Positions 39,234 to 47,493 of a stretch of DNA of 64,000 nt are shown one piece after another; the stretch's first letter is position 1; the number at the start of each line of letters is the position of its first letter. The stretch is from contig NZ_KI391954.1 of NCBI RefSeq assembly GCF_000185725.2, positions 1,504,593 to 1,568,592 of the forward strand. The letters run 5' to 3'. Origin of the DNA: Segniliparus rugosus ATCC BAA-974 (GTDB taxonomy: Bacteria; Actinomycetota; Actinomycetes; Mycobacteriales; Mycobacteriaceae). The translations under genes and the position numbers were made by a program. The notes beneath the pieces are model-generated. The model made no database searches. It was not told the origin of the DNA and worked only from the letters and a program-made list of their open reading frames with translations.

Positions 39234-39656
39234 ATGTTCCACATCGACGCGAGGGCTGTCGAGTTCCTCGCCGCAGAACCGGCGCTGATCGGGCAGCTCG
39301 GCTATATCGGACGCGACGGCGGCCCTGTCGTGACGCCGGTCTGGTACCGGTTCCTCGACAACCGGCTGGAGTTCGTCACGCAACTGGGCACAGCCAAAAT
39401 CGCCGCGCTGCGCCAGGAACCCCGCGCGGCCGTCACCGTGGCCAGCCAGACCGAGCCCTACGGGTACGTGCAGGTCCAAGGGACGGTCCAGATCGACCCC
39501 GAGCCCGACGCGACCCATGCCGCGCTGATCGAGATCGCGGCCAGGTACCTGGGGCGCGAGCGCGCTGCCGCATACGTGCGGGAGCACCACAGCGCGCCGG
39601 GGGAAGCCATCGTGCGGCTGAGCCCCGCCCGCGTGCGCGCCATGCTGCCCGCCTAG
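39234..39656 (+). CDS. PPOX-class F420-dependent oxidoreductase
   Basis: 140 residues, split beta-barrel flavin/deazaflavin-binding fold. 'FLAAEPALIGQLGYIGRDGG', 'TPVWYRFLDNRLEFVTQLGT', 'KIAALRQEPRAAVTVASQTE' and 'YGYVQVQGTVQI' follow the TIGR03618-like F420 family pattern. AGGAGG lies 9 bases before the ATG at 39234, so the longer frame from 39189 (inside the operator) is rejected. It is the first gene after the SoxR-like box, so it is probably induced by redox-cycling compounds. The substrate may be a quinone or quinolone-type molecule handled with the next gene. Confidence 0.88.
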   Translation: MFHIDARAVEFLAAEPALIGQLGYIGRDGGPVVTPVWYRFLDNRLEFVTQLGTAKIAALRQEPRAAVTVASQTEPYGYVQVQGTVQIDPEPDATHAALIEIAARYLGRERAAAYVREHHSAPGEAIVRLSPARVRAMLPA

Positions 39657-39693
39657 ACCACGGCCCGAGATTCGCACCCGAGAGGAACCCAAC

Positions 39694-40538
39694 ATGCACA
39701 CCATCAGCCTCAACGGCGCGCAGATCGCCTTCGACGACCAAGGGCTCGGCTCCGGCCCGGCGATCCTGCTGCTGACCGGCTGGGGGCACGACCACCGGAC
39801 CTACGACGAGCTGCTCCCGCGCCTGCTGCCCCGCCACCGGGTCGTGCGGATGGACTGGCGCGGGCACGGCATCGACCGCACCCCCGTGCCCGACTTCGGG
39901 CTCGACGAGCAAGCCGCCGACATCGTCGCGCTGCTCGACGCGCTCGACATCGGCTCCTGCGTGCCGGTCGCCCACGCGCACGGGGCTGGGCCGCGCTCGA
40001 AGCCGCCGAACGGCTCGGCGCGGGGCGCATCCCCCGGATTCTGCTCATCGACCTCATCATGGCCGAGGCCCCGCCGGATTTCCTCGAGGGCGTCCGCGCG
40101 TTCCAAAACCACGACACCTGGCAGGCCAGCCGGACGCGCTTCCTCCACGCTTGGCTGGCGGGGAGCGACAACGCGGCGGTGAAGAGGCATATCCGCGACG
40201 AGATGGGCGGCTTCGGGTTCGACGTCTGGGCGCGCGCGGGGCGGGTCATCGAAACCGCCTACCGAGCGTGGGGATCGCCGATGGAGCGCATGCTGCGCCT
40301 CGCCGAGCCCCGGCCTGTCCGGCATGTCTTCAACGGCGCGGCCGGCTCCGAGGACGAACTCCTGCACGAGCGGTTCCACCAGGAGCACCCCTGGTTCACC
40401 TATCGGCGGCTCGACGGCAAAACCCACTTCCCCGCCCTCGAACTGCCCGAACAAGTCGCGGGCGAGCTTCACGGGCTCCTCGCGGCCCCAGAGCCCCGTC
40501 CCGAAAACCAGATGCGCGCGAGAACGGGGCGCTGCTAG
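39694..40538 (+). pseudogene. Frameshifted cofactor-free quinolone dioxygenase homologue (HOD/AqdC-like)
   Basis: Restoring one base near 39982 (a GGGG run) gives a continuous 281-residue alpha/beta-fold protein: 'GPAILLLTGWGHDHRTYDEL', 'VRMDWRGHGIDRTPVPDFG', 'VPVAHAH-GGWAALEAAERL', 'RILLIDLIMAEAPPDF', 'HPWFTYRRLDGKTHFPALEL'. From memory these align throughout with HOD (3-hydroxy-4-oxoquinaldine 2,4-dioxygenase) and with AqdC, the mycobacterial enzyme cleaving the Pseudomonas quinolone signal. The HOD His38, His102, Asp126, Trp160 and His251 counterparts are present; the Ser101 counterpart is Ala. It ring-opens 3-hydroxy-4-quinolones with O2 and no cofactor, releasing CO. As written the frame is broken at 39981-39986: error or real loss. 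Confidence 0.75.
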
Positions 40539-40597
40539 ATTTCCGCCATCCCCCCGGAGCCGCGCGGTGCCGAGGACAACACAAGAGCGGAGCATCG

Positions 40598-41431
40598 ATG
40601 AAGCAGCAATGGTCTGACGCGAACCGAGCGAACTGGGACGAGCGGGCCGTCGCGCACGCCGCGCGCGACGGGTCCGGGTACCAGGTGCAACAGTTCGTCA
40701 AGGACCGCTCGCTGCTCTCCGAGGTCGTCCAGTTCGACCTGCCGAGGCTCGGCGACGTCGCGGGCAAGCGCGCCGTCCATCTGCAGTGCCACATCGGCAC
40801 CGACACGATTTCCCTCGCCCGTCTCGGGGCCGAGGTCACCGGCCTGGACTTCTCGGAGAACTCGATCCGCGAGGCGCGGAGGCTGGCCGCCGAGACGGGC
40901 GACGCCGCGACGTTCGTGCGGGCGGACGTGCACGACGCGGCGAGCACGCTCCCGCGCCAGAGCTTCGACCTCGTCTACACCGGGATCGGGGCCCTCTGCT
41001 GGCTGCCGCGCGTCGCCCCGTGGGCGGACGTGGTCGCCGAACTCCTCGCCCCCGGCGGATCGCTCTTCATCCGCGAAGGGCACCCGATCCTGTGGTCGCT
41101 CGACGAATCCCAGACCGAAGCCTTTTATCCGCGCTATCCGTACTTCGAGCACGACGAGCCGCTGGAATGGGACGACGACCAGTCCTACGTGCCGACGAGC
41201 CAGGCCATCCAGGCCTCGAAGACCTACGAGTGGAACCACTCCCTCGGCGAGATCGTCACGGCCTTGATCGCCAGCGGACTGCGCATCGATCTGCTCGTGG
41301 AGCACGACAGCGTGCCCTGGGAAGCCCTTCCCGGCCGGATGACCCTGCGGCCCGGCGGCGAATGGGCGCTGGCCGAGCAGTCCGGGAGCCTGCCGCTGAC
41401 CTACACGCTGCGCGCCTCGAAACCCGCCTAG
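40598..41431 (+). CDS. Class I SAM-dependent methyltransferase
   Basis: 277 residues. 'GKRAVHLQCHIGTDTISLARLGAEVTGLDFSENSI' (read in two parts) holds motif I (L-Q-C-H-I-G-T-D in place of the usual D-x-G-x-G) and the acidic SAM-ribose residue. 'FDLVYTGIGALCWLPRVAPW' is motif II/III. The start MKQQWSDANRANWDERA has GCGGAG upstream. It probably belongs to the SoxR-box cluster, 59 bases after the dioxygenase homologue. The substrate is unknown; N- or O-methylation of an aromatic or quinolone compound is a testable idea from context only. Confidence 0.85.
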   Translation: MKQQWSDANRANWDERAVAHAARDGSGYQVQQFVKDRSLLSEVVQFDLPRLGDVAGKRAVHLQCHIGTDTISLARLGAEVTGLDFSENSIREARRLAAETGDAATFVRADVHDAASTLPRQSFDLVYTGIGALCWLPRVAPWADVVAELLAPGGSLFIREGHPILWSLDESQTEAFYPRYPYFEHDEPLEWDDDQSYVPTSQAIQASKTYEWNHSLGEIVTALIASGLRIDLLVEHDSVPWEALPGRMTLRPGGEWALAEQSGSLPLTYTLRASKPA

Positions 41432-41448
41432 GCCACGCAGCGCCCGGA

Positions 41449-42351
41449 TCAGCCCACGGGCCCCGCGTAATGGTCGGGCTCCGGGCTTCGTCCGCCGAAC
41501 TCCGCGAGGAGCATCGCGGCCAGCACGAGCACGCCGCCGAGCACGCTCTGCGCGGTGAACCGGTCCCCCGCGAGCCAGTAGCCGAACCCGGCCGCGAACA
41601 CCGGCTCCGCCGTGAAGATCAGCGCCACCCGGCTCGCCGGGAGCACCGTCTGCGCCTTGGCCTGCACGAGATACGCGACAGCGGTGCCCGCCGTGGCCGT
41701 GACGGCGAGCGCGCACCACACCCGAGGATCCCCCGCCAACACGACCGGGTCGCCCGCCGCCCCCGCCCAGAGCAGGCTGAGCGCGGCGACGACGGCGAGC
41801 TGCACCACCGTGATCCGCAGGATGTTCCCCCACCGGTTCACCACGCCGAGGGCGAGGACGTGGCAGGAGAAGGCGACCGCGCAGCCCAGCGTCCACAGAT
41901 CCCCCGAAGACACGCGCAGGCCGCGCAGGGTCAGCAGCGCCAGGCCCACGACCGCGAGCGCGATGGCGAGCAGGTGCGCCGGGCTCGGCCGGGCGCGGTG
42001 GACGAGGAACGCCGCCGCGGGGATGAACACCACGGTCATCCCGGTGATGAACCCGCTATTGGACGGCGTGGTGGTGGTCAAGCCCAGCGTCTGGAGCGCG
42101 AAGCCCAGGCCGAGGAAGACCCCCGCGCCGAGCCCGGCGAGCGCCTCTTTGCCGGTCAGCCCGCGCATCCGGGCGAACAGCGCCAGAACCAGCGCCGCCA
42201 ACGCGAAGCGGTACGCGACGAACGTGGACGGGGCGATTCGCGCGAGCACGTCGTGGATGGCGGTGAAGGACCAACCCCAGACCGCAGTGACGGCGATGAG
42301 CGCCAACGACCATTGCTGGCCCGGAGCCAAACGCCGGGCGGCGGCGGTCAC
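41449..42351 (-). CDS. EamA/DMT-family transporter
   Basis: 300 residues, ten transmembrane helices in two EamA repeats. 'AVTAVWGWSFTAIHDVLARI' and 'FIFTAEPVFAAGFGYWLAGD'-type ends are seen ('ALIFTAEPVFAAGFGYWLAG'). 'TTTTPSNSGFITGMTVVFIP' is typical of drug/metabolite exporters. Likely exports a metabolite or amino acid. The start overlaps the Trm112-family gene stop (ATGA at 42348-42351). It is convergent with the methyltransferase, 17 bases apart. Confidence 0.9.
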   Translation of the reverse strand: MTAAARRLAPGQQWSLALIAVTAVWGWSFTAIHDVLARIAPSTFVAYRFALAALVLALFARMRGLTGKEALAGLGAGVFLGLGFALQTLGLTTTTPSNSGFITGMTVVFIPAAAFLVHRARPSPAHLLAIALAVVGLALLTLRGLRVSSGDLWTLGCAVAFSCHVLALGVVNRWGNILRITVVQLAVVAALSLLWAGAAGDPVVLAGDPRVWCALAVTATAGTAVAYLVQAKAQTVLPASRVALIFTAEPVFAAGFGYWLAGDRFTAQSVLGGVLVLAAMLLAEFGGRSPEPDHYAGPVG

Positions 42352-42554
42352 TGCTGCGCGGTCGCGAGGATCTTCTCGTGCTCGGCCTCGTCCACCGCGC
42401 GCGCGTGGTCCGCGAGCAGCACCGGCAGGCCGTTCTCGACCGGGTACGCAACCCGCAGCCTCGGGTTGTAAAGAAGCTCGTCCGCCACGTAGAGGAGCGG
42501 GCCGTGGTCTTGCGGGCAGGCCAGGATTTCCAGCAGTTTCGCGTCGATCGCCAT
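42348..42554 (-). CDS. Trm112-family small protein
   Basis: 68 residues. 'AKLLEILACPQDHGPLLYVA' and 'LYNPRLRVAYPVENGLPVLL' fit the Trm112/UPF0434 zinc-ribbon-like fold, which stabilises methyltransferases in other organisms. Only one of the usual Cys is retained ('ACPQD'). It is translationally coupled to the EamA gene and lies 11 bases downstream of membrane-protein copy C. Confidence 0.85.
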   Translation of the reverse strand: MAIDAKLLEILACPQDHGPLLYVADELLYNPRLRVAYPVENGLPVLLADHARAVDEAEHEKILATAQQ

Positions 42555-42565
42555 GAGTCGCGAGC

Positions 42566-43144
42566 CTACCAGCTCCCCCGCTGGGGCCGGTCTGCCCGAG
42601 GGGGCGCTGCGACCGGGGCGTACCACCAGGAGGCGAGGGCCGCGCAGACGAACACCACCGGCGTCACGACGACCGGGTCGTAGAACACCGAGGAGAAGTC
42701 GTACATGCACGGATCGCCAGCACCCGGACGGCAGCTGCCGGCGCGGAAAAGCGCGAAGAAGAGCAGCCCCACCGTCCCAGCCGAGCACAGCGCCGTCGCC
42801 GCGCTGAACGCGAGGCGGCGCAGCCGGGCCCCTCGGACGGTGGCCGGGCGCGGGGTCGCCACCAGCACGAGACCGCCCCCGACCACCGCCGAAACCCACA
42901 ACGGGAACCAGAGGACAACGCCGAAGCAGAGCCCGAACATGGCCGCGAAGAACGGCAGACTCGCCAAGGAGCTGGCCGCCGGACGGCTGTTCCAGTGCGG
43001 AATCGCCTCCACCGCCGTGAACAGCACGAGCGCGTAGCAGAACGTGCCGACGAGGATCCCGCCGAGCGCGACGAGCGGCCACCAGCGCCGCCAGCCGACC
43101 GCGCCGGTCAGGCCTGCCGCTCCCGCGAACCCCGGACCGCTCAC
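42566..43144 (-). CDS. Four-helix membrane protein, family copy C
   Basis: 192 residues from a GTG at 43144 with AGGAGG 6 bases upstream. Helices: 'WWPLVALGGILVGTFCYALV', 'GLCFGVVLWFPLWVSAVVGG', 'RRLAFSAATALCSAGTVGLL', 'PVVVTPVVFVCAALASWWYA', the last ending SWWYAP. A loop with two Cys ('GSCRPGAGDPCMYDF') between helices 3 and 4 could form an external disulfide. It lies 13 bases after the stop of truncated copy D and directly before the Trm112-EamA genes on the same strand. Confidence 0.7.
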   Translation of the reverse strand: MSGPGFAGAAGLTGAVGWRRWWPLVALGGILVGTFCYALVLFTAVEAIPHWNSRPAASSLASLPFFAAMFGLCFGVVLWFPLWVSAVVGGGLVLVATPRPATVRGARLRRLAFSAATALCSAGTVGLLFFALFRAGSCRPGAGDPCMYDFSSVFYDPVVVTPVVFVCAALASWWYAPVAAPPRADRPQRGSW

Positions 43145-43157
43145 GCCAACCTCCTGC

Positions 43158-43397
43158 TCAGCGGCTCAACCAACGGGCCGCCCCCATGCAGAGCACCGCC
43201 GCCGGGCACAGCGCCAGCGGGACCGGCCAGGAAAGGACGAAGCAGTACACCGCGAGCCAGAAGCCGCCCAGGACACCGTCCAGAAGGCTTTCCAGCCGCA
43301 GCCCCTCTTGCGACACGAAGTATCCCCAACCCCAGAGGAACAGCACGGCGGCATACCCGGAAACGATCCATACGCACGCCTTGACCTGCCAAGGCAA
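43158..43397 (-). CDS. Truncated membrane-protein family copy D
   Basis: 79 residues from a TTG at 43397 with GAGGAAAGGGG upstream. It has only two to three hydrophobic helices: 'PWQVKACVWIVSGYAAVLFL' and 'FWLAVYCFVLSWPVPLALCP'. The first matches copy E ('SWQTKCALWTAGG') and copy H ('WRGKALVWAVAGMAGYF'); the second matches their W-x-P helix. The third and fourth helices and the YYP end are missing, so it is either a half-length functional member or a remnant. It is placed immediately before copy C. Confidence 0.55.
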   Translation of the reverse strand: MPWQVKACVWIVSGYAAVLFLWGWGYFVSQEGLRLESLLDGVLGGFWLAVYCFVLSWPVPLALCPAAVLCMGAARWLSR

Positions 43398-43443
43398 CTC
43401 GGCCCCCTTTCCTCTGCTGCGAGTATCCTCCTCGCAGCAGACC

Positions 43444-46422
43444 CTACCAGCCCAAGGACCGGGCCTTCGCCGCGGTGAACGGGGCGTACTCGCCGTCCTC
43501 GTCCCGGCACCACACGCCGCGCCCCGGCCGGGGCGTCCCGTCTGCCTGCAGCTTGTACCCGATGGGGCGGTAGGTGGGGCTGAGCGGGATCTCCGGGACC
43601 ACCCGCACCAGGTGCGGGCGCTCGGAGGCGGGCACCGGCCCGAGCCCGAGCTGCAGGTCCGTCGCGCGCAGCCGGGCTCCGGGGCGCAGGGTGACCGCCG
43701 CGACGGCAAGCTCCTGCCCCGCCGTCTGCGTCCGGTAGACCACGGCGAGGTCCACGGCGGGGATCCGGTCGAGGGCGTCGAGGATCGGCTGCGACCAGAT
43801 CGGGCCGTCCTGGGCGCGGATCAGCGCGCTCCGGTTGTCCAGGAGCCAGAAATCGCCGTCGTCGTCGCGCCGGAAGATGTGGTCGGTGATGACCCATTCG
43901 TCGCACTGCTCGAAGATGCCGCGCCGGGAGAGGAACGACTCCTGCTCCAGCGTGGGCTTCACGATGAGCACGCCGGGCTCCCCCGGCTTGGCCCGCCGGA
44001 CGAAGCCGCGCTGGCCGAGGACGAGCTGGTCGGCCGACGCGTCGTACGCGCCCAGCTCCAGCCTGGCCGCGCCGGGCAACGGCCTGCCCTTCGAGCCGGG
44101 CTTGACGCCCCGGACGTTCGCGAGCACCGCCCCGCCCTGCACCGAGGCGAAGAACTCTACGACGCGGGCCGGGGCGAACTGCTCCTGCACCCGCTCCCAC
44201 TGCCCTGCGGGGATGCCCGAGCCGACGAAGAGCCGGATCGGCAAGCGCTGTTCCGCCGAGCGGCGCTTCTCCATCTCCGCCAGCACCGGGCGCAGCTGCG
44301 TCCACGTGTAGCTGACCACGGTCACCCCGTACCGGTGGACCTCCTCGAAGAAACGCTCCGGATCGTTATGGCTCACGTCGTTGTACTCGGAGAGCGCGAT
44401 CCTGGCCCCGCTCGCCACCGCGCCGCCCCAGCCGACGACCAGGCCCGCGGAATGGTGCAGCGGCGAGGTGCAATACACCGTGTCGCTCGCCGAGAGGGAG
44501 GCCGCCGTCGCGGTGCCGAAGGCCGAGACCGCCCACCGCTGGTTCGTCATCGGCGTCGCCACCAGATGCCCGGCGGAGTTGGTGACGAGGATGAACGCAA
44601 GGTCCTTCGCCAGACCGGGGTTCGGCGTGTACCAGCCGGGCAAGGACACCTTGTCCGGGTCGATCTTCTCCAGGTCCACGACGCCGGGGCCGAGGTCGGG
44701 GGTGTCCCGGCTCTCCGCGACTCCGAGGACAAGGACGGTGACCCCCGCGGCGCGCGCCGCCTCCAAGTTGGTGATGTCGGTGATGACCGCGCCCGCGCCG
44801 GTGGCCTCGACCGCCTGGCGCAGGTCCGCCCACGGCGGGATCAGCACGGCGACGGCTCCGAGCCGGTTGAGCGCGGCGATGGTGACCAGCGCGCTTGGCC
44901 GGGTGCGCATGAGCACCCCGACCCGGTCGCCGTGGCGGATGCCGACGGAGATCAGGCCGCGCACCACGTTGTCCACGCGCTTGCCCACCGCCTCGTGGGT
45001 GTGCACGCGGTCCGCGAACAAGAAGCACTCCTCGCGCGGCGCGCGGCGCGCCTGCTCGGCCATGATGAGGCCGAGCGAGACGCGGGTCTGCGGGCGAAGC
45101 TGCCCGAGCCGGATCAGGAGCGGGATGGCGCGAGTCCCCTCGCCCGCGAACGCCGTCGCGGTCCGCCCGACCTGGACTCCGAGCTCCAGCGCGTCCTGGC
45201 CGGCCCGCACGCCCGCCTCCACCAGGACTCCCGCGCCCTGTTGCACCAGCCCGAGCAGCCCCGGGCTCGCCTGGGTCGGCTTCTTCGCCGCCTTCTTCGC
45301 GACGACCGCCATCTTCTCGATGTCCTCGGGCCGCCCGGCGCGCTCGCCCGCCTGCCAGCGGATCCATTCGGCGACGGTCGGCCACACCTCGCGCTCGGAG
45401 AGCGAGCCGACGACCAGCCCGAAGTGCCCGGCGGGGATCTCCTTCTCCCACACCGCGGCGCGCGAAGCCACCTTCGGCAACGCGCGGACCGTCGGCGGTC
45501 GGGCGATGGCGTCGTAACTGCCGACGAAGGCGAGGACCGGGCAGGTGACCTCGGCGAGGGTGACCGGCACCCCGTTGATCACCAGACCGCCGGTCATCAT
45601 CCGGTTGTGCACCACGAACGCCTTGATGAAGTCCGCCAACGCGGGCCCGGAGGTGGCCAGCCAGCCGTCCGACATGAGGAAGCGGCGCTGGCGCTCCCTC
45701 GGCAGCAACAGCTCTCGGTCGTGCAGGTGGCGCAGGAAATCGACTCTGGCGCGCACGCTCTTGACCGGGTCCATCATTTGGAAGCCGGTGCGGACCATCC
45801 ATTTCGGCACGGCGAGGCGGCGGAGCACCTGGTCGGCCAAGAACTCTGCGAGATCGCTCCCGGTGTCTCCGCCGAAGCCGAGCGGCAGCCCGGCCTGCAC
45901 GTCCACCGGGCTGCCGAACGTGATGACGCTGGCGATGCCCTCCGAGCGCCGGTACGCGGCGGCCTGGTAGCAGAACATCCCGCCCTGGGAGTAGCCCGCG
46001 AGGTGCGGGGCCTGCTTGGTGTGCTTGTTGATCAGGTCGATGGCTTGGACGACGGCGAGCACGTGGTCGGAAAGGCTGCGCTCCGCCTCGCGCTCCGAGC
46101 GGTTCGGGGAGCCGAAGTCGAGCACCCACGGGTCCAGCCCCGCCTCGCGCAGCTGCGTCACCGCGCCGTGCTCGGAGATGTCGTACACGTCGGCGGAGAC
46201 GCCGAGCGGCGGCACCAGGAGGACCGGGGCGGTCCTGGGCGCGTCGCGCTGGCCTGGCGGGAAGTAGCGGCGCAGTTGGGCCATCGGCTTGGTGTCGACG
46301 ATCTGGTGGTCGGACTCGTAATGCCCGATGTCGAACCCTCCGAAGCGCAGCACCTCCAACCCGTTCTGAGCCGTGTTGATCAGGCGCGCGGCCACATTGC
46401 CAAACTCCTGAGCCAAGCGCAT
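43444..46422 (-). CDS. Bifunctional lipase/PhaC-like hydrolase and acyl-CoA ligase (Rv1683-like)
   Basis: 992 residues. Residues 1 to about 370 are an alpha/beta hydrolase of PhaC/lipase type: 'VLLVPPLGVSADVYDISEHG', nucleophile Ser145 in 'AGYSQGGMF', acid in 'FVGSYDAIARPP', His in 'IPAGHFGLV'. Residues from about 450 are an ANL adenylation domain, but the phosphate-binding loop reads 'ILVTNSAGHLVATPMTNQRW' instead of S/T-SG-TTG-x-PK, so acyl-adenylate formation may be weak or altered. M. tuberculosis Rv1683 has the same fusion and is linked to triacylglycerol turnover on lipid droplets. ATG 46422 is chosen with GAAAGGGG upstream. Confidence 0.9.
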   Translation of the reverse strand: MRLAQEFGNVAARLINTAQNGLEVLRFGGFDIGHYESDHQIVDTKPMAQLRRYFPPGQRDAPRTAPVLLVPPLGVSADVYDISEHGAVTQLREAGLDPWVLDFGSPNRSEREAERSLSDHVLAVVQAIDLINKHTKQAPHLAGYSQGGMFCYQAAAYRRSEGIASVITFGSPVDVQAGLPLGFGGDTGSDLAEFLADQVLRRLAVPKWMVRTGFQMMDPVKSVRARVDFLRHLHDRELLLPRERQRRFLMSDGWLATSGPALADFIKAFVVHNRMMTGGLVINGVPVTLAEVTCPVLAFVGSYDAIARPPTVRALPKVASRAAVWEKEIPAGHFGLVVGSLSEREVWPTVAEWIRWQAGERAGRPEDIEKMAVVAKKAAKKPTQASPGLLGLVQQGAGVLVEAGVRAGQDALELGVQVGRTATAFAGEGTRAIPLLIRLGQLRPQTRVSLGLIMAEQARRAPREECFLFADRVHTHEAVGKRVDNVVRGLISVGIRHGDRVGVLMRTRPSALVTIAALNRLGAVAVLIPPWADLRQAVEATGAGAVITDITNLEAARAAGVTVLVLGVAESRDTPDLGPGVVDLEKIDPDKVSLPGWYTPNPGLAKDLAFILVTNSAGHLVATPMTNQRWAVSAFGTATAASLSASDTVYCTSPLHHSAGLVVGWGGAVASGARIALSEYNDVSHNDPERFFEEVHRYGVTVVSYTWTQLRPVLAEMEKRRSAEQRLPIRLFVGSGIPAGQWERVQEQFAPARVVEFFASVQGGAVLANVRGVKPGSKGRPLPGAARLELGAYDASADQLVLGQRGFVRRAKPGEPGVLIVKPTLEQESFLSRRGIFEQCDEWVITDHIFRRDDDGDFWLLDNRSALIRAQDGPIWSQPILDALDRIPAVDLAVVYRTQTAGQELAVAAVTLRPGARLRATDLQLGLGPVPASERPHLVRVVPEIPLSPTYRPIGYKLQADGTPRPGRGVWCRDEDGEYAPFTAAKARSLGW

Positions 46423-46489
46423 ATTCGCCCCTTTCTTAGGCCAGGCAGGCCTCTTTCGAGAGAGGGTACCGCGTGGCACTGGGAGACGT

Positions 46490-46990
46490 CTAGGGACCCT
46501 GTCGAACCTGCTCGGAGCAGGTCTCGGCTTGATAACGATCAAGCCCCGAAGGCGCATTCGGCGACGGGCAGTAGCACAGCGCCGCCACGAAGGAGACCGG
46601 GGCGACGGCCTCGGAGAGCGCTCGGAGGAAAGCATGCGACGTGCCGTGGAGCCAAGCCATGACGAACGCGGTGCAGAAGAACGCGGTGCAGCAGGCGAAG
46701 GCGATCCGGCGAAGCCATGCTTGGCGCGGCGGTCCGCCGAAATCGATGGCGGCGCGCGCGAGGCAGCCGCTCGCCAGCGCGACCAGGAACAGCGGGAACC
46801 AGACGACGAACCCGTCGATGAGCACCAGGACCGCCATCCCCAGTCCCGCCGCCGCGCGATCTGTCAGGCTTGGGCGGTCTCCTCCGTAGCCAGCCTCGGC
46901 GGCCGCGACGAAAAACCCGGAGGCCACCGCGCCGCCCGCGGTCCAGAGCGCGCATTTCGTCTGCCAGGACAGCCTCGCCCGGTCACGCAC
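46490..46990 (-). CDS. Four-helix membrane protein, family copy E
   Basis: 166 residues from a GTG at 46990, overlapping copy F's stop by eight bases. Helix 1 follows 'SWQTKCALWTAGGAVASGFF'; helix 2 is 'LIDGFVVWFPLFLVALASGC'; helix 3 'LRRIAFACCTAFFCTAFVMA'; helix 4 'EAVAPVSFVAALCYCPSPNA', where CYCP replaces WYYP. It is the last of the G-F-E gene trio and lies 67 bases upstream of the lipase/ligase fusion on the same strand. Confidence 0.7.
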   Translation of the reverse strand: MRDRARLSWQTKCALWTAGGAVASGFFVAAAEAGYGGDRPSLTDRAAAGLGMAVLVLIDGFVVWFPLFLVALASGCLARAAIDFGGPPRQAWLRRIAFACCTAFFCTAFVMAWLHGTSHAFLRALSEAVAPVSFVAALCYCPSPNAPSGLDRYQAETCSEQVRQGP

Positions 46991-47492
46991 GGGTCGCCGC
47001 CCCCGGCTCGGCCGTCTCGTCTTTCGCCCGGACCCCGAACCACGCGCCGAAGCCCACGAGCGCGGCGTGCGCGTAGGGGCTGGCCCACGGCAGCCGGAAA
47101 GTGAACCCGAGTCCGAAGTTATTCACCGGGCCGTCGCCCATCGGCAGCCCGTAGCAAAAGACGGCAAGTTCCACCGGAGCGAGGAAACCGAGAGCGCAGA
47201 GCACCGCGAGCGCGCCCCGTTTGTCCGACGGCGCGCTTTTCGCGAATTCGTGCACGAGCCCCGCCCCGGCGCTGACCGCCGCCGAGAAGAGGAGGCCGAT
47301 ACAGCCGAAATATACGACGGAGCCAAGGAGCAGCGGCAGGAGCGGACGCGGCACGGAGTTCGAGCCGCCGAACCAAGCGGTCCATCCGATCTGGGCGAAC
47401 ACGCTCCCGCAGCCCCACACGATCATCCCAAGGACCGGAAAGCCCAGGAGCCACCATGTCGCAGACTGCCACCAGCGGCGAGATGCGGCCAT
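46983..47492 (-). CDS. Four-helix membrane protein, family copy F (divergent)
   Basis: 169 residues. ATG 47492 has GGAGG 6 bases upstream, lying inside the end of copy G (one base between G's stop and this start). Hydrophobic helices: 'WWLLGFPVLGMIVWGCGSVF', 'GSVVYFGCIGLLFSAAVSAG', 'ALAVLCALGFLAPVELAVFC', 'YAHAALVGFGAWFGVRAKDE'. It keeps the four-helix plan and aromatic end (GAWFG) but lacks the YYP motif. Family membership is inferred from topology and from its place between copies G and E. Confidence 0.6.
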   Translation of the reverse strand: MAASRRWWQSATWWLLGFPVLGMIVWGCGSVFAQIGWTAWFGGSNSVPRPLLPLLLGSVVYFGCIGLLFSAAVSAGAGLVHEFAKSAPSDKRGALAVLCALGFLAPVELAVFCYGLPMGDGPVNNFGLGFTFRLPWASPYAHAALVGFGAWFGVRAKDETAEPGAATRA

Positions 47493-47493
47493 A

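Noticed and set aside
43186..46662. Plus-strand open frame of about 1158 codons
   Set aside because: Antisense to the lipase/acyl-CoA-ligase fusion, composition typical of a shadow frame, no start signal.
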